Below are positions 13,548-22,106 of a DNA stretch of 32,474 bases, piece by piece. Both the position numbers and the translations under genes were made by a program. The stretch is from Bacteroidaceae bacterium. GTDB taxonomy: Bacteria > Bacteroidota > Bacteroidia > Bacteroidales > Bacteroidaceae. Where the stretch lies: positions 1 to 32,474 of the forward strand of contig JAFZFZ010000049.1 of NCBI GenBank assembly GCA_017557005.1, read 5' to 3'. The first letter of the stretch is position 1; the number at the start of each line of letters is the position of its first letter. A model generated the notes under the pieces. The model worked only from the letters and a program-made list of their open reading frames with translations, searched no databases and was not told the DNA's origin.

Positions 13548-16139
13548 TTATTGCATGTGCATGATGGTTCCTTGTGGGGTGACACCTTCGCTGCTGATGT
13601 CGAACTGTTTTGAATAGCTGTTGTTGTAGAATGTCACGATGGTTTCGCCTTGTGCATCGGTTGTCAACGAGGGATTCCAGTAGAGTGTGCGGCGATAGTC
13701 GACATCACCCTGGATGGGGCCATCGGGGTATTCGGGCGCATAGAACTCGGGTATCTCGGAGTAGCCGCGGAAGGTGGTTTGGCGTTGGCCCTTGGCCTTT
13801 GATTTGCGTAGGCCGCTAGGATACATGGCAATGTCGATGACATACAATCCTGAAGAGAAGGAGGTGGTATCACCACTTTGAGGGTGTCGCAACTCCTCCA
13901 TGAGTTCCACGGAGAGCACTTCGCGCACAAAGGGGAGCGAGGGGTATTCAAAGGGATCATCATATACGATGATTGACTTCACATCCTGCATGTCGATATC
14001 GAAGCCTGGCGTGTAGCTCGCCTTTATCCATTGCTTGTCTTCGTCGTGCAGATACCATAGCACACGGCGGTTGTTGATGGGGCACTGCTTTATGGACCAC
14101 GCAATCATTTCATCGCGTGTGGTGAGGTCTGGCGGTATCACTCCATCGTACTGCGAGTAGTCGATATTGTATCCCTTGTCTTTCAGATAGTCGCGCACCA
14201 TGTAGGTGTAGCGTCCTTGGTCGAGATGGAACTCGGTATCTTCCTCGGCATTGTAGGCTTTGAAGGTGAGGAAGTCAATGTACTTCTTGCGGCCATGCAC
14301 ATCTACATTCTCCAGCAGGAATGTGGTGTCGGGGATATCCTGTAACATGGGGTCTTTTTTCGTGGCTGATGCTGTGAGGTCAGATATCGCATGTTCGGGC
14401 AGATAGGTCTCTGCCGTTTCGTAGGCACGTGTGGCGGGGCGTGAGGCGCGGTCGAGGCGCATGCGGCAGTCGATCTGCTTGCCCTCTTCCGTGGCCGAGA
14501 GGAACATATCCCATGAACCTACAAACTCCTCGACGGAGAAGCCGAAGCTTCCGCTCTCATCGGTCACTACCGTGCTCTCTTGTGTCTTCGAGCGGTCGGG
14601 CGAGTAGAGACGCATCTTGACGGTGGCTCCCTCGATGGGCTTGTCCTTCATGCGGCCCAGCAGGTAGCCATCGATGACGAGTCCGTCCTCTACATAGTGC
14701 TTGATATAGAAGGGCTCTACGCGTGCCATTTGCGTCCAGTTATAGCGTGTCCAGCCTTGTACCATCATCAGGAGGTCGAGGGCGCGGGTGTGCTCAGCAT
14801 CGTTTGCCTCGAAATAGTATTCGGGGTGGTGGATATATCCCTTCAGTTCCGAAGATAAGAGCATGTTGGTGTATACATTATCGGCATAGGCGGTGCCGAG
14901 GTTCTTGCCATCGCGTACGGCCAGTGATATGGTGGCGGGCAGCGGAGTACCCTCGGGCGAGGTGGTGCGTATGGCCATATCTACCTTTGCAAAGGGCTCG
15001 GGGTGTTGGCTCGATGGGGTGATTTCGATGGTGCCGGCTTCGATGCCGTTGTTGATAAACAGGTGGCGCTGAGCTAAGATGCTGCCGGCAGAGTTGAATA
15101 TGGTCAGTTGGTGCACACCGGTGGGTAGTCCCTCCTTAGCGATGTTCCATGTAGCTGCTCCTTGACGTATCGATAGGGTGTCAAAGTAGCATGCTTTACC
15201 ACGGCTCAGGAGCATGATGCCCAACAGTTCGTCGGGGCAACCGGCATAGCCGCTGAGCATGCCTCGGATATGTTGGTCGCGCAGGTTGTCGACGCGTATT
15301 GTGTAGGCTTCGCTCTCGGGCTCGGGGAGGCGGAAGGTGTGTTCCTTGCCTTCATAGGTGACGTTGATCTGATGACGCCTCTTTGTGGGGGTAAAGGTGA
15401 AGTGACCCATGCCATCGTGCAGGGTCTCTATAACGATGGGCTGATCGCCTTCAAGCTGTCCGCTCACAGAAACTCCCATGCCGTTGGCGTCTGTAGCCTT
15501 GAAAGCTACGCGGCAAGGCTGACCCATGACCAGATGGCCACCCTCGGGGTAGAATGTGAGGTTGATATCTTTGGACTTCGTTGCTTCGGGGCGTTGCACG
15601 TCGTAGGGGTTGTCCCAACGCTGCATGATGGGGTTGCTGTAGTCGCCCTCCTTCTTAGGAGATTCGTATACGGGGAATACGCGGGAGAAGACACCGGCAC
15701 TGTCGAAATTGAGCATGGTGCGGGTGTAGGCTCTGACCTCGTAGAATCCGCTGGGGAGTGCCAACACACCGCGTAAGGCACGTGCCTGATCGGTGGATGC
15801 GTCTACCAAGGGCAATGAACCATGTGCGCGGCCATTCTCTACCTTGAGCTTCAACTGCTTGAGCACTACGCCGTTGGGTGAAAGCAACTCTACATAAAGC
15901 ACCTTGCTGGAGGCGGGCATGTGCGTTGCAGCATCTACCACATAGGCCGAAAACCAGATGACGTCGCCTTGAAAGTAGGCGGTATTGTCAAAGTGGAGAT
16001 ACACCTTTTCTTGTGGACATATCTGGCTGAATTGGTATACATTCTGTACGTAGGAAAGCAATGCTTGGAACGAGTTTGTCTGCGCTCGCAACACGGTCAT
16101 GCAGCAGAATAGCAATGCTATGAGGGTGTATTTCTTCAT
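13548..16139 (-). CDS. MG2-like macroglobulin-fold surface protein
   Basis: This 863-residue protein begins with a signal peptide (residues ~1-19, ending VLRAQ). A macroglobulin-like N-terminal part follows: KVYLHFDNTAYFQGDVIWFSA is the MG2-type strand pattern, and LPSGFYEVRAYTRTM its partner. Carboxypeptidase-regulatory-like repeats follow (for example IDGYLLGRMKDKPIEGATVKMRLYSPD). Near residue ~600 a LLENVDVHGRKK segment resembles the start of a TonB plug, although no barrel follows. Bacteroidales genomes carry many such proteins of 800-900 residues, annotated as MG2 or plug-domain proteins; their function is unsettled. It is upstream of, and co-directional with, the M60 peptidase gene, and its promoter lies at 16160-16191. 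A role in surface protein interaction is inference. Confidence 0.75.
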   Translation of the reverse strand: MKKYTLIALLFCCMTVLRAQTNSFQALLSYVQNVYQFSQICPQEKVYLHFDNTAYFQGDVIWFSAYVVDAATHMPASSKVLYVELLSPNGVVLKQLKLKVENGRAHGSLPLVDASTDQARALRGVLALPSGFYEVRAYTRTMLNFDSAGVFSRVFPVYESPKKEGDYSNPIMQRWDNPYDVQRPEATKSKDINLTFYPEGGHLVMGQPCRVAFKATDANGMGVSVSGQLEGDQPIVIETLHDGMGHFTFTPTKRRHQINVTYEGKEHTFRLPEPESEAYTIRVDNLRDQHIRGMLSGYAGCPDELLGIMLLSRGKACYFDTLSIRQGAATWNIAKEGLPTGVHQLTIFNSAGSILAQRHLFINNGIEAGTIEITPSSQHPEPFAKVDMAIRTTSPEGTPLPATISLAVRDGKNLGTAYADNVYTNMLLSSELKGYIHHPEYYFEANDAEHTRALDLLMMVQGWTRYNWTQMARVEPFYIKHYVEDGLVIDGYLLGRMKDKPIEGATVKMRLYSPDRSKTQESTVVTDESGSFGFSVEEFVGSWDMFLSATEEGKQIDCRMRLDRASRPATRAYETAETYLPEHAISDLTASATKKDPMLQDIPDTTFLLENVDVHGRKKYIDFLTFKAYNAEEDTEFHLDQGRYTYMVRDYLKDKGYNIDYSQYDGVIPPDLTTRDEMIAWSIKQCPINNRRVLWYLHDEDKQWIKASYTPGFDIDMQDVKSIIVYDDPFEYPSLPFVREVLSVELMEELRHPQSGDTTSFSSGLYVIDIAMYPSGLRKSKAKGQRQTTFRGYSEIPEFYAPEYPDGPIQGDVDYRRTLYWNPSLTTDAQGETIVTFYNNSYSKQFDISSEGVTPQGTIMHMQ

Positions 16140-16159
16140 GTTACTACAATATTATGATG

Positions 16160-16191
16160 CAAAGTAACAAGAATTATAGAAAAGTAACAAA
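16160..16191 (-). promoter_or_regulatory. Candidate promoter of the MG2-like/M60 unit
   Basis: On the minus strand TTTG (16191-16188), 20 bp, then TTACTTTG (16167-16160) matches the consensus except for T in place of the second A of TAnnTTTG. The start codon at 16139 is 20 bp downstream. A second -7-like word TATATTTG overlaps at 16195-16188 but lacks a -33 partner. Confidence 0.55.
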
Positions 16192-16230
16192 TATATTCAG
16201 GTTTTTTAAGAATAGACGTAGTCTATAGAC

Positions 16231-16671
16231 CTATCGACGTGAGCTAAAGAACGCTTTCATCAGTGCAGCACACTCGTCGGCCATGACACCCGATACGACC
16301 TCTGTCTTGGGGTGGAGCGCATGTGGGGCAAATCGTTGGAATCCGCGCTTCTCATCGGCCGCACCAAATACGATGCGTTTTGTCTGTGCCCAACCCAAGG
16401 CTCCGGCACACATCACGCAAGGCTCCACGGTGACGTAGAGGGTACATTCATTCAAGTATTTCCCTCCTAAGTAGTTGGCTGCAGCTGTGATGGCCTGCAT
16501 CTCGGCATGGGCGGTGACGTCGGTGAGCGTCTCGGTGAGATTGTGTGCACGTGCTATCACACGGCCTTGACATACGACAACGGCGCCTACGGGGACTTCG
16601 CCTTGTTCGTAGGCTTTGGATGCCTCATCGAGCGCCATCTTCATGTAACGGATGTCGTCGGTGCCAGTCAT
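16231..16671 (-). CDS. tadA: tRNA-specific adenosine deaminase-like nucleoside deaminase
   Basis: TadA converts A34 of tRNA-Arg to inosine. The 146-residue protein has the cytidine-deaminase fold with the zinc and catalytic residues in place: H55-A-E57 in VTAHAEMQAI and PC85VMC88 in VTVEPCVMCAGAL. The general pattern EVPVGAVVV and the tail helix MADECAALMKAFFSSRR are typical of bacterial TadA. The ATG overlaps the stop of the upstream small gene by one base (TGATG), so translation is probably coupled. A guanine deaminase is a possible alternative within the fold, but length and motif order favour TadA. Confidence 0.9.
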   Translation of the reverse strand: MTGTDDIRYMKMALDEASKAYEQGEVPVGAVVVCQGRVIARAHNLTETLTDVTAHAEMQAITAAANYLGGKYLNECTLYVTVEPCVMCAGALGWAQTKRIVFGAADEKRGFQRFAPHALHPKTEVVSGVMADECAALMKAFFSSRR

Positions 16672-16901
16672 CAGCGGCGCATATCGTGTTCGTTAAACAA
16701 TGTGGGGTAGTCCTTGTCGAGATTTTGATGAATGAAGGCAAGCAGTGTCTCGCGCATCCAACGGCTCTTGTTGGTGATTTTATACTTACGCAGATAACCA
16801 TCGATGATGGCCATCTCCTCCTCGCTCACCAGACATACGACGCGTGAGTGGCGGGGTACCTCGTTCTGAGGCTTTTCTGCTGCTTTTTGCTTATTCTTCA
16901 T
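16671..16901 (-). CDS. Small ribbon-helix-helix-like protein
   Basis: I recognise no named family for this 76-residue basic protein. Residues ~18-70 have the outline of a ribbon-helix-helix DNA-binding fold: a strand SRVVCLVS, then helix EEEMAIIDGYLRKYKI, a turn with TNKSRW, and a second helix MRETLLAFIHQNLDKD. The N-terminal 17 residues are polar and lysine-rich. It precedes tadA with a 1-bp stop-start overlap and is preceded by a TACCTTTG -7 element at 16921-16928, so the two form an operon. A similar small gene beside tadA would suggest a conserved pair; that is not verifiable here. Mobilisation-protein MobC-like proteins share the outline, but no mobilisation genes are nearby. Confidence 0.7.
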   Translation of the reverse strand: MKNKQKAAEKPQNEVPRHSRVVCLVSEEEMAIIDGYLRKYKITNKSRWMRETLLAFIHQNLDKDYPTLFNEHDMRR

Positions 16902-16920
16902 CTTGGGGTATCAGTGATTG

Positions 16921-16952
16921 CAAAGGTATGTCTTTTTTTTCAGACGACCAAG
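16921..16952 (-). promoter_or_regulatory. Promoter of the small RHH gene-tadA operon
   Basis: On the minus strand CTTG (16952-16949), 20 bp, then TACCTTTG (16928-16921) fits the consensus with one mismatch in -33. The start codon lies 19 bp downstream. Confidence 0.6.
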
Positions 16953-16967
16953 CGATTGGCTACAAGG

Positions 16968-17342
16968 TTACTTCAGGCGTTCCATAAACTTGGCCTTGTC
17001 GACGATGAATCGCAGGTGCTCGCCCTCTCCGATGAGGCCCTCTTCGTCGCGAGCTACCACGGTGAAGCGCAACTTGCGTCCCTCAACAGCGGTCAGCGTA
17101 GCGGTAGCCGATACGGAGCGTCCGTGTGCCGTGGGCTTGAGGTGCGACGATGCAATGTGTCCGCCTACGGTCGTAGAACCCTCGGGCAGATGGGGCGCTA
17201 CGGCCAGCATGGCTGCCTCTTCCATCAGTGCCAGCATGGCTGGTGTGGCAAACACGCGGAGGTCTCCGCTTCTCATATTCACGGCCAAGAGGTGCTCCTC
17301 TACGGTCTTGGTGCAGGTATAGGTAAGTCCAGCTTCTAACAT
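16968..17342 (-). CDS. FlK-like hotdog-fold thioesterase
   Basis: This 124-residue cytoplasmic protein has a single hotdog domain: FATPAMLALMEEAAMLAV forms the central helix, and THI-type strand GGHIASSHLKPT follows. Thr33, Glu41 and His67 have the same spacing (8 and 26 residues) as Thr42, Glu50 and His76, the catalytic triad of the fluoroacetyl-CoA thioesterase FlK. Relatives in bacteria without fluoroacetate hydrolyse unknown acyl-CoA substrates, so a specific substrate is not assigned. The gene stands alone: a short spacer separates it from the RHH-tadA promoter downstream, and it is divergent from the GH2 gene. A TATCTTTG -7 element lies 20 bp before the ATG. Confidence 0.85.
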   Translation of the reverse strand: MLEAGLTYTCTKTVEEHLLAVNMRSGDLRVFATPAMLALMEEAAMLAVAPHLPEGSTTVGGHIASSHLKPTAHGRSVSATATLTAVEGRKLRFTVVARDEEGLIGEGEHLRFIVDKAKFMERLK

Positions 17343-17362
17343 AGTGCAATCGGTTTTGCTGG

Positions 17363-17370
17363 CAAAGATA
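17363..17370 (-). promoter_or_regulatory. -7 element of the thioesterase gene
   Basis: TATCTTTG read on the minus strand (17370-17363) is a perfect TAnnTTTG 20 bp before the ATG. No TTTG is found at the usual distance upstream, so the promoter may be weak or activator-dependent. Confidence 0.45.
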
Positions 17371-17401
17371 CTACATTCCTCTGAATAATGCTATAGCTCT
17401 C

Positions 17402-17432
17402 TTTGAATAGTCAATCCTAAGTGCTATCTTTG
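17402..17432 (+). promoter_or_regulatory. Consensus promoter of the GH2 gene
   Basis: TTTG (17402-17405), exactly 19 bp, then TATCTTTG (17425-17432) is a perfect consensus match. The ATG is 34 bp downstream. It is divergent from the thioesterase -7 element 31 bp away. Confidence 0.85.
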
Positions 17433-17466
17433 CGAAAGAAATAGTGATGTTAACCTTTTTAGTACT

Positions 17467-19965
17467 ATGAAATACACACGAATAGCTTTGATGGCAATGC
17501 TATGTTGCAGTATGACCGCGATGGCCAACCATCGCCATGTGCAAACATTTAAGAGTGGCTGGAAATTCTCACGCACGGATGATGCAGCGGCTGTGCAGAC
17601 TACCTTTGACGATAGCCGTTGGCAAGCTGTCACGGTTCCTCACGACTGGGCAATCTATGGGCCTTTTGATGCAAATAATGACCGACAGCATGTGGCCATC
17701 GAGCAGGATGGACAGAAGGAGGCTTTGGCTCATGCCGGACGTACCGGAGGCTTGCCTTTCGTCGGAGTAGGATGGTATCGCCTGCAATTTACTGCTCCTG
17801 AGTTTGGCGAAGGACGTCGTGCAACACTGCTCTTTGATGGAGCCATGAGTCATGCTCGTGTATGGCTCAATGGACACGAGGTGGGCTATTGGCCTTATGG
17901 CTACAATTCCTTCTATTTTGATGTGACTCCTTATCTTAATATAGGTGGAGAGAATACCTTGGCTGTGCGCCTGGAAAACTTTGAGGAGAGCTCGCGTTGG
18001 TACCCTGGCGCTGGCCTATATCGTAACGTGCATCTGATTGTGACCGATGAACTGGCCGTGAAGATGTGGGGAACCTATGTGACGACGCCCGTCGTGCGCG
18101 ATGAGTTTGCCAAGGTCAATGTGCAGGTCGAGCTTGATGTACCTGAGAATATTGATCCGATGAAGGTGCGCATCCAGACCGACATTTACGATCCTGCTGG
18201 TCAGCAGGTTTTCATCGCCTCGACGCCCCTCGACTTCTACGAGAAGGACATCGTGACCGTTCGGACTGTGGTCACTGATCCCCAGCTATGGAGTCCCGAT
18301 ACGCCCAATCTGTATAAGGCTGTAACTTCAGTCCTGTACGACGCCGATACTACCGACGTGTATGAGACTACCTTCGGTATCCGTACCATTGAGATTGTGC
18401 CCGATAAGGGATTCTATCTCAATGGAGAGCGCACGCTCTTCAAGGGCACCTGCAATCACCACGATAATGGTCCCTTGGGTGCAGTGGTCAACACTACGGC
18501 AGTGCGCCGCAAGGTGCGCCTGCTGAAGGAGATGGGTAGCAATGCCTACCGTACCTCGCACAATATGCCCGAACCTGAGTTGGTGGAGGCTTGTAACGAG
18601 ATGGGTATGATGGTGATGGCCGAGAGCTTCGACGAGTGGAAGCGTGCGAAGATGAAGAATGGCTACAACCGCGATTTTGCTCAGTGGATAGAACGCGATA
18701 TCGTGAACTTGGTGCGCCGCTATCGCAACGATCCGTCTGTGGTGATGTGGTGCATGGGTAATGAGGTGCCCGACCAGGGTACGGGTGATGGTGGTAAGGT
18801 GTGTCGTATGATACAGGATATCTTCCATCGTGAGGATCCTACACGCCCTTGTACGGTGGGTATGGACCGTGTAGACCTGGTGCTGAAGAATGGCTTTGCC
18901 CATATTATCGATGTGCCTGGACTCAACTACCGCTCGCACTTGGTGCAGGAGGCCTACAAACGCTTGCCTCAGCAGGTGGTGCTCGGTAGCGAAACCGCCT
19001 CTACGGTAAGTTCGCGTGGCGTATATAAGTTCCCCGTAGCACGTCGCTCTATGGCGATGTATGATGATCATCAGTCTTCGTCGTACGACCTTGAGCATTG
19101 CGACTGGAGCGATCTGCCCGAGGATAACTTCATTCTTTACGATGATCTTCCCTATGGTATGGGTGAGTTTGTATGGACGGGCTTCGACTACCTTGGTGAA
19201 CCTACTCCCTACTATACCAATTGGCCCAGTCACTCGTCGCTCTTTGGTATCATAGACCTCGCAGGCCTGCCCAAGGATCGCTACTGGCTCTATCGTAGCC
19301 ATTGGAACAAGCAGGAGCATACCCTTCATATTCTGCCTCACTGGACTTGGCCCGGACGTGAGGGGCAGACAACTCCGGTGTTTGTGTATTCGGACTATCC
19401 TTCGGTGGAACTCTTTGTCAATGGTGTGAGCCAGGGTGTGCGCACCAAAGATCGTACGGTAGACATCGCTGCCACTGCAAATGATGAAAGCCGCAAGGCT
19501 TTGGCTCGTCAGCAACGCTACCGCCATATGTGGATGGATGTGGTGTATGAACCGGGTACGCTGCGTGCTGTGGCCTACGATGAGCAAGGCAATGCTTGCA
19601 TGGAGCAGGAGGTGCAGACAGCTGGTGAACCTTATGCCATCGAATTGGTGCCCGAGGAGGAGCGACCCCTTGTGGCGGGTAGTGAAGATCTTGCTTATGT
19701 CACGGTGCGCATTGTCGACAAGCAGGGACGTCTATGTCCTCATGCACAGCACAATGTAAACTTCACGGTGAAGGGTGCCGGACATTATCGCACTGCGGCC
19801 AATGGAGACCCTGTCAATCTGCAGCCCTTCCATGAACCGCAGATGAAGGCTTTCAATGGTATGCTGACTGTGATTGTGGGCGAGCACGGTGAAACTGGTA
19901 AGATTACACTGAATGCATCGGCCAAGGGATTGAAGAAAGGTAAGGTCGAACTTAAGGTTGAGTAA
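17467..19965 (+). CDS. Secreted glycoside hydrolase family 2 protein
   Basis: This 832-residue protein has a signal peptide (residues ~1-21, ending TAMAN) and the full GH2 layout. First comes a jelly-roll sugar-binding domain (~25-200, with VPHDWAIYGPFD and GGLPFVGVGWYRLQF), then an Ig-like domain (~200-310). The TIM barrel (~310-600) has the acid/base Glu433 in WCMGNEVPD and the nucleophile Glu509 in VLGSETAS. C-terminal DUF4982-like and Ig-like domains complete it (FVYSDYPSVELFVNGVSQG; VTVRIVDKQGRLCP). These domains fit periplasmic beta-galactosidases of gut Bacteroidales. Substrate (beta-galactoside versus beta-glucuronide) cannot be settled by eye. No SusC/SusD genes flank it, so it is a stand-alone enzyme. 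Its 3' end overlaps the convergent birA gene by 14 bp. Confidence 0.92.
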   Translation: MKYTRIALMAMLCCSMTAMANHRHVQTFKSGWKFSRTDDAAAVQTTFDDSRWQAVTVPHDWAIYGPFDANNDRQHVAIEQDGQKEALAHAGRTGGLPFVGVGWYRLQFTAPEFGEGRRATLLFDGAMSHARVWLNGHEVGYWPYGYNSFYFDVTPYLNIGGENTLAVRLENFEESSRWYPGAGLYRNVHLIVTDELAVKMWGTYVTTPVVRDEFAKVNVQVELDVPENIDPMKVRIQTDIYDPAGQQVFIASTPLDFYEKDIVTVRTVVTDPQLWSPDTPNLYKAVTSVLYDADTTDVYETTFGIRTIEIVPDKGFYLNGERTLFKGTCNHHDNGPLGAVVNTTAVRRKVRLLKEMGSNAYRTSHNMPEPELVEACNEMGMMVMAESFDEWKRAKMKNGYNRDFAQWIERDIVNLVRRYRNDPSVVMWCMGNEVPDQGTGDGGKVCRMIQDIFHREDPTRPCTVGMDRVDLVLKNGFAHIIDVPGLNYRSHLVQEAYKRLPQQVVLGSETASTVSSRGVYKFPVARRSMAMYDDHQSSSYDLEHCDWSDLPEDNFILYDDLPYGMGEFVWTGFDYLGEPTPYYTNWPSHSSLFGIIDLAGLPKDRYWLYRSHWNKQEHTLHILPHWTWPGREGQTTPVFVYSDYPSVELFVNGVSQGVRTKDRTVDIAATANDESRKALARQQRYRHMWMDVVYEPGTLRAVAYDEQGNACMEQEVQTAGEPYAIELVPEEERPLVAGSEDLAYVTVRIVDKQGRLCPHAQHNVNFTVKGAGHYRTAANGDPVNLQPFHEPQMKAFNGMLTVIVGEHGETGKITLNASAKGLKKGKVELKVE

Positions 19966-20689
19966 TTACATAGGCCACCTCTTTAAATAGGTAGCTGCGC
20001 AATGTGGCACGCTCATCTTCGAGAATCAGTCGCCCATCGCGCTCTACCTTACGTAGTGTTGCACTGAATTCACCTTGTGCATCACGGTAGGGGGCTGGTG
20101 TGTTGAGCCGGTAGAGTAGGGCATTGTAACGAACGTGGAGCGACTCGCGCTCGTATGTGTGTAGGAGTGCGAGAAACTCTTTGCAGATAGCCTGCAATAG
20201 CTCTTTGCGATTGATCTCATGTCCAAGGATCTGTACAAGTGACACGGGGTTCGGAGCATCGCTCTCGAAGTGTGCTTGGTTTACATTCAGGCCAATGCCG
20301 ATGATTGTGCGCGATAGGTCTGTTCCACATAGGTCATGCTCGATGAGTATGCCTCCTAACTTTTTGTCACGGTAGTAGATGTCGTTAGGCCACTTAATGC
20401 GTATATCTTCCGTGTAGGCCGACAGTACATGGCTGAGGGCTACAGAGATGAGCTCGCAGATGACAAACTGCTCTGATGCTGATATGGAATCAGGCTTTAT
20501 GACGAGGCTGAAGAGCAGGTTCTTTCCTGGCAGTGCTTCCCATGTGTTACCACGCTGTCCGCGTCCTGCCGTCTGATAATCAGTTGTAATGAGAATAGCC
20601 TCTCCCACTTGTGGGGAGAGGCCTTTTGCTATATTGTTCGTAGAGTCAACCTCTGCGAAGTGAAGTCTTTGGATGTTGCCGTTGTTCAT
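19952..20689 (-). CDS. birA: Biotin--[acetyl-CoA-carboxylase] ligase
   Basis: BirA activates biotin with ATP and attaches it to the biotin carrier of acyl-CoA carboxylases. The 245-residue protein lacks the N-terminal repressor helix-turn-helix, so it is a monofunctional group I ligase. Visible motifs are VDSTNNIAK, the biotinyl-AMP loop TAGRGQRGNTWEA, and IKWPNDIYYRDKKLGGILIE, with IIGIGLNVNQ in the core. The C-terminal SH3-like domain begins about residue 200. It is the last gene of the minus-strand run, 47 bp after rseP, and its 3' end overlaps the GH2 gene by 14 bp, leaving no room for a terminator between the convergent genes. Confidence 0.95.
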   Translation of the reverse strand: MNNGNIQRLHFAEVDSTNNIAKGLSPQVGEAILITTDYQTAGRGQRGNTWEALPGKNLLFSLVIKPDSISASEQFVICELISVALSHVLSAYTEDIRIKWPNDIYYRDKKLGGILIEHDLCGTDLSRTIIGIGLNVNQAHFESDAPNPVSLVQILGHEINRKELLQAICKEFLALLHTYERESLHVRYNALLYRLNTPAPYRDAQGEFSATLRKVERDGRLILEDERATLRSYLFKEVAYVITQP

Positions 20690-20736
20690 GTGATGCTAAT
20701 GTTGCCAAACATGAGGGTCAACACGTCTCTCTTCGT

Positions 20737-22068
20737 TTAGAAGAATAGGCGGATGATATCGTTGAGGTTGGCGTAGATCATCAGTGCAAACAGGATAACC
20801 ATACCAACAATCTGGGCACGCTCCAGGAACTTGTCGCTGGGCTTGCGGCGTGTGATGATCTCCACAAGCAGGAACAGTACGTGTCCGCCATCCAAAGCCG
20901 GGATGGGGAGTATGTTCATGAATGCAAGGATGATAGAGATGAAGGCGGTCATCATCCAGAAACTGTACCAGTCCCACTGGGCGGGGAATAGGCCGCCGAT
21001 GGTGACAAATCCGCCGAGCGAGGTGGCTCCCTCCTTGGTGAAGATATACTTGAAGTCGCTCACATATCCTTTCAAGGTGTTCCATCCGTAGGCGATACCA
21101 GCGGGGATGGAGGCAAAGAAACCATACTCCTTGGTCTCATAGCTATAGGGGATGAGCACCGTGATGCCCATCTTGAATTCAGCGTCGGTAGCTACTGTGG
21201 TGGTATCGAGCATGCCTGCACGATCATATACTACGCGGAGGTCGTGGTTGACGATGTTGCCTTCCTGCTCCTGTAACTGTAGCTTGCTGAGCGCAGCAGC
21301 AAAGGTGGTCCATGTGCTGGCAGGCATATCGTTTACGCTGATGATATGGTCACCCTTAATCAAACCGGCTTGTTTTGCACCGCCATCGACAATGCTATCG
21401 ATAACCATGGGTCTATAGAATGACACGAAGGGCAATGCATCCTTGTTGAAGTCGAGCAGGTTCATCTCCTCGGGCATGGTGATGATGGTCTCTGTGCCAT
21501 CGCGCAGTACGGTAACTGTCTCGGCTGAGACAATAGCACGTAGCATATCGGTGCCATAGCGCTCAAACATCTCGCCATCAGCACTGAGGAGCACGTCGCC
21601 ATCGCGGAAGCCTATGGCTTCGGCGCGTTCGTTAAACTCCATGCCATACTTGCTATTGTCGAGCGGGAGATACGAGTCGCCCCATTTGAAGAGTACCATA
21701 GCATAGATGAAGCATGCGAGGATGAGGTTGAAGCATACGCCGCCCACCATGATGATGAGGCGCTGCCATGCGGGCTTTGAACGTAATTCCCAAGGTTGTT
21801 CGGGTTGCTTCATTTGCTCTATGTTGAGGCTTTCGTCAATCATGCCTGCCAGTTCGACGTAACCACCGAAGGGGAGCCAACCCACAACATACTCGGTCTC
21901 GCTACGCTTGGGCTTGAAGCGCAGGATAGGTTTGCCGAAGAAGAGTGAGAAACGCTCTACGCGCACGCCGAAGAGACGGGCAAAGAGAAAGTGACCTAAC
22001 TCGTGAAACACCACGAGGAGTGACAGTGAGAGTATCACCTGAAACAGTTTTATTAGAAATATGGGCAT
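20737..22068 (-). CDS. rseP: RIP site-2 metalloprotease RseP
   Basis: RseP is an inner-membrane zinc protease that cuts transmembrane anti-sigma factors and remnant signal peptides. The 443-residue protein has HELGH at residues 22-26 in the first membrane helix and the third zinc ligand region NILPIPALDGGH with Asp at about 393. Two PDZ-like stretches lie in the periplasmic loop (FNERAEAIGFRDGDVLLSADG and DGGAKQAGLIKGDHIISVND). Four membrane segments are visible: the N-terminal helix, one at ~110-130, one before the LDG motif and one at the C-terminus. It is co-directional with dxr upstream, as in many bacteria, though a 69-bp spacer with AT-rich repeats lies between them. Confidence 0.95.
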   Translation of the reverse strand: MPIFLIKLFQVILSLSLLVVFHELGHFLFARLFGVRVERFSLFFGKPILRFKPKRSETEYVVGWLPFGGYVELAGMIDESLNIEQMKQPEQPWELRSKPAWQRLIIMVGGVCFNLILACFIYAMVLFKWGDSYLPLDNSKYGMEFNERAEAIGFRDGDVLLSADGEMFERYGTDMLRAIVSAETVTVLRDGTETIITMPEEMNLLDFNKDALPFVSFYRPMVIDSIVDGGAKQAGLIKGDHIISVNDMPASTWTTFAAALSKLQLQEQEGNIVNHDLRVVYDRAGMLDTTTVATDAEFKMGITVLIPYSYETKEYGFFASIPAGIAYGWNTLKGYVSDFKYIFTKEGATSLGGFVTIGGLFPAQWDWYSFWMMTAFISIILAFMNILPIPALDGGHVLFLLVEIITRRKPSDKFLERAQIVGMVILFALMIYANLNDIIRLFF

Positions 22069-22106
22069 ATCTGTTTATTGTTTAGTGTTGCTATCCGGAT
22101 GGCTAA

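Noticed and set aside
18328..19587. 419-residue open frame antisense to the GH2 gene
   Set aside because: It is a shadow of a GC-rich coding region in the opposite strand, with His/Arg-rich composition and no family match; the GH2 frame has its catalytic residues.
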